From positions 1 through 61,039 of the forward strand of contig JAUVZL010000009.1 in assembly GCA_030602565.1 (NCBI GenBank): a DNA stretch of 61,039 bases. Direction: 5' to 3'. Below, piece after piece: positions 60,024-61,039 of this stretch; positions within the stretch are counted from its first letter, which is position 1, and the number at the start of each line of letters is the position of its first letter. Below the pieces are notes generated by a model. That model was given only the letters and a program-made list of their open reading frames with translations, was not told where the DNA came from and ran no database searches. This stretch comes from Candidatus Stahliibacteriota bacterium (GTDB taxonomy: Bacteria; Hydrothermota; Tepidihabitantia; SM23-42). A program made the position numbers and the translations under genes.

Positions 60024-61037
60024 CTAATACCACTTCTCCAGTTTTAGTTCTTCGGCGGCTTTTTCAAGGGCGCTGAAGTCATACAGGATATCTTCGACCT
60101 CTTTATCTTTTTTGTCTTTTAACTTGTCATTCAATTTACCCAGGCCGTTCATTTCGTCAATCCAGACTTGCATTGTTTTTTTCCAGTAATCAGTAGGATT
60201 TGTTATGTATCCAGATGTTGGTATTGATTTTTCTTCTACTTCAATAGAGGTTCCAATCCATTTGGATGCGTCCTCAATAGCTACTTCTGGATCTTCATTC
60301 ATATAGTTTGTAGCCAGGATGATCAACTTAAGAAATTCTTTGATCACTTCTTTTTTCTCAATCATTGCCTGGTCAGTAGCGCCAATACAACAACATGGAT
60401 GGTCTTTCCAAATACCAGGTGGTAATTCATTAAGATCAGCCACACATTTACCTACCCCTTTGGTTTCAGCAATTGCACACCAGGGATTATTCGATACATA
60501 ACCGTCAATAATATTGTTCTGAAGTCCGGGGACTAAGTTCTTCTCGCCTTTCATGTGAACCATAAGAATGTCTTTTGTTCTATCAGATTTATCACTTGTG
60601 TAGGTTAGTCCTTCTTCGACAAGCGCTCTTTCAAAGATTAATTTAGCAATAGCAACCGGGTTTTTGAATCCGATTCTAATCGGTTCTTTAAATTTCTTTA
60701 CCCATTTAACGAATTCTCCCCATGATTCTACCGGGTTATCAGGTTGGAGAACAAGCATGTCACCTTTTGTATGTAGGGGTGCGATAATCTTCATGGGTGA
60801 ACCTTTGTCAGTGAAAAAGGCAACTGCTGCAACACCGCCAAAACCGACTTCAAAATGTCCTTGCGCCATTAACGTCGGCATTTTAGAACCGCCGCCTGAC
60901 AGGTATAGTTCTACATCAGCGATTTTTTTGTCTCCTTTCATCAATTCATAATGTTTCTTTGCTTCAGCCTCTTTCAAGTATACATTGCAGTCTTCTTTTG
61001 TCCTTTCGTGTTCAAGGCAAGCAACATAGAGCGCAGT
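60024..61037 (-). CDS. ABC substrate-binding protein, NrtA/SsuA-like, 5' end beyond the window
   Basis: The frame is open to the right edge, so the N-terminus and signal are missing. The visible 337 residues have the NMT1/SsuA fold: VELYLSGGGSKMPTLMAQGHFEVGFGG split over two strands, PIRIGFKNPVAIAKL and IDGYVSNNPWCAIAE. A CCC run (DHPCCCIGA) and the early CLEHERTKEDC are unusual and could bind metal or cofactor. The ligand is not readable; a methylated or sulfur/nitrogen compound for the nearby operon is a guess. Confidence 0.82.
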   Translation of the reverse strand, partial: TALYVACLEHERTKEDCNVYLKEAEAKKHYELMKGDKKIADVELYLSGGGSKMPTLMAQGHFEVGFGGVAAVAFFTDKGSPMKIIAPLHTKGDMLVLQPDNPVESWGEFVKWVKKFKEPIRIGFKNPVAIAKLIFERALVEEGLTYTSDKSDRTKDILMVHMKGEKNLVPGLQNNIIDGYVSNNPWCAIAETKGVGKCVADLNELPPGIWKDHPCCCIGATDQAMIEKKEVIKEFLKLIILATNYMNEDPEVAIEDASKWIGTSIEVEEKSIPTSGYITNPTDYWKKTMQVWIDEMNGLGKLNDKLKDKKDKEVEDILYDFSALEKAAEELKLEKWY

Positions 61038-61039
61038 TT

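Overview
The window looks like chromosome from an anaerobic, Gram-negative-type bacterium. The evidence is a multi-subunit Fe-S/flavin NAD(P)H cluster, an iron-only-hydrogenase-like gene set, corrinoid methyl transfer, an LpxL-type acyltransferase, a lipoprotein M48 peptidase and two probable outer-membrane beta-barrels. The PHP/DRTGG/HATPase hydrogenase cluster, decayed low-complexity spacers and a four-helix-bundle gene remnant resemble genomes of poorly cultured candidate phyla such as WOR-3/Stahlbacteria. That assignment is an inference from gene style, not a placement.

Layout. 1-600: end of a possible transposase gene and one end of an element repeated near 40 kb. 0.7-3.2 kb: soluble fumarate reductase/succinate dehydrogenase-like pair on the + strand. 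3.3-13.7 kb, - strand: a redox block. An NuoE-like subunit leads DRTGG and HATPase proteins, an H-cluster-domain Fe-S protein and a PHP protein; then come a second HATPase, a 2Fe-2S protein, a 1026-residue NuoF-GltD fusion, a HoxU/NuoG-like protein and a GltB-like FMN protein. 14-19 kb: glutamate dehydrogenase behind a good sigma-54 promoter, next to an NtrC-type regulator and its sensor kinase. 19-21.5 kb: barrel protein and leucyl aminopeptidase. 21.6-29 kb, + strand: aminotransferase, acyltransferase, dUTPase, glycosyltransferase, MFS exporter, polysaccharide deacetylase, threonine synthase. 29-31 kb: AbiE toxin-antitoxin. 31-38.4 kb: metal efflux, a frameshifted acetyltransferase, racemase, thiamine phosphate synthase, ribosome hibernation factor, HPr kinase, EIIA, acyl-CoA ligase. 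38.7-43.2 kb: sparse, repeat-rich region with tRNA-Sec, a 441-bp inverted-repeat element and an unknown three-gene operon. 43-49 kb: M48 peptidase, phosphodiesterase, selB and selA.

49-61 kb, - strand, is the most unusual part. A tightly overlapping seven-gene operon encodes a corrinoid protein, two UroD/MtaA-type methyltransferases, a RACo-type corrinoid reactivator, two HgdA/HgdB-like 2-hydroxyacyl-CoA dehydratase-type Fe-S proteins and their ASKHA activator ATPase. Upstream lie a SAM methyltransferase, an outer-membrane-type protein and an ABC importer of the nitrate/taurine class. I read this as one uptake and methyl-transfer/reduction system whose substrate cannot be told from sequence.

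Regulation. Many promoters fit TTGACA/T-N16-TATAAT. In at least seven genes the start codon lies only 5-7 nt after the -10 box with no Shine-Dalgarno sequence, indicating frequent leaderless transcripts. The SAM methyltransferase and outer-membrane genes share a duplicated leader with a hairpin just before the ribosome binding site. selA, selB and tRNA-Sec show that selenocysteine is decoded, but no selenoprotein was recognised here.
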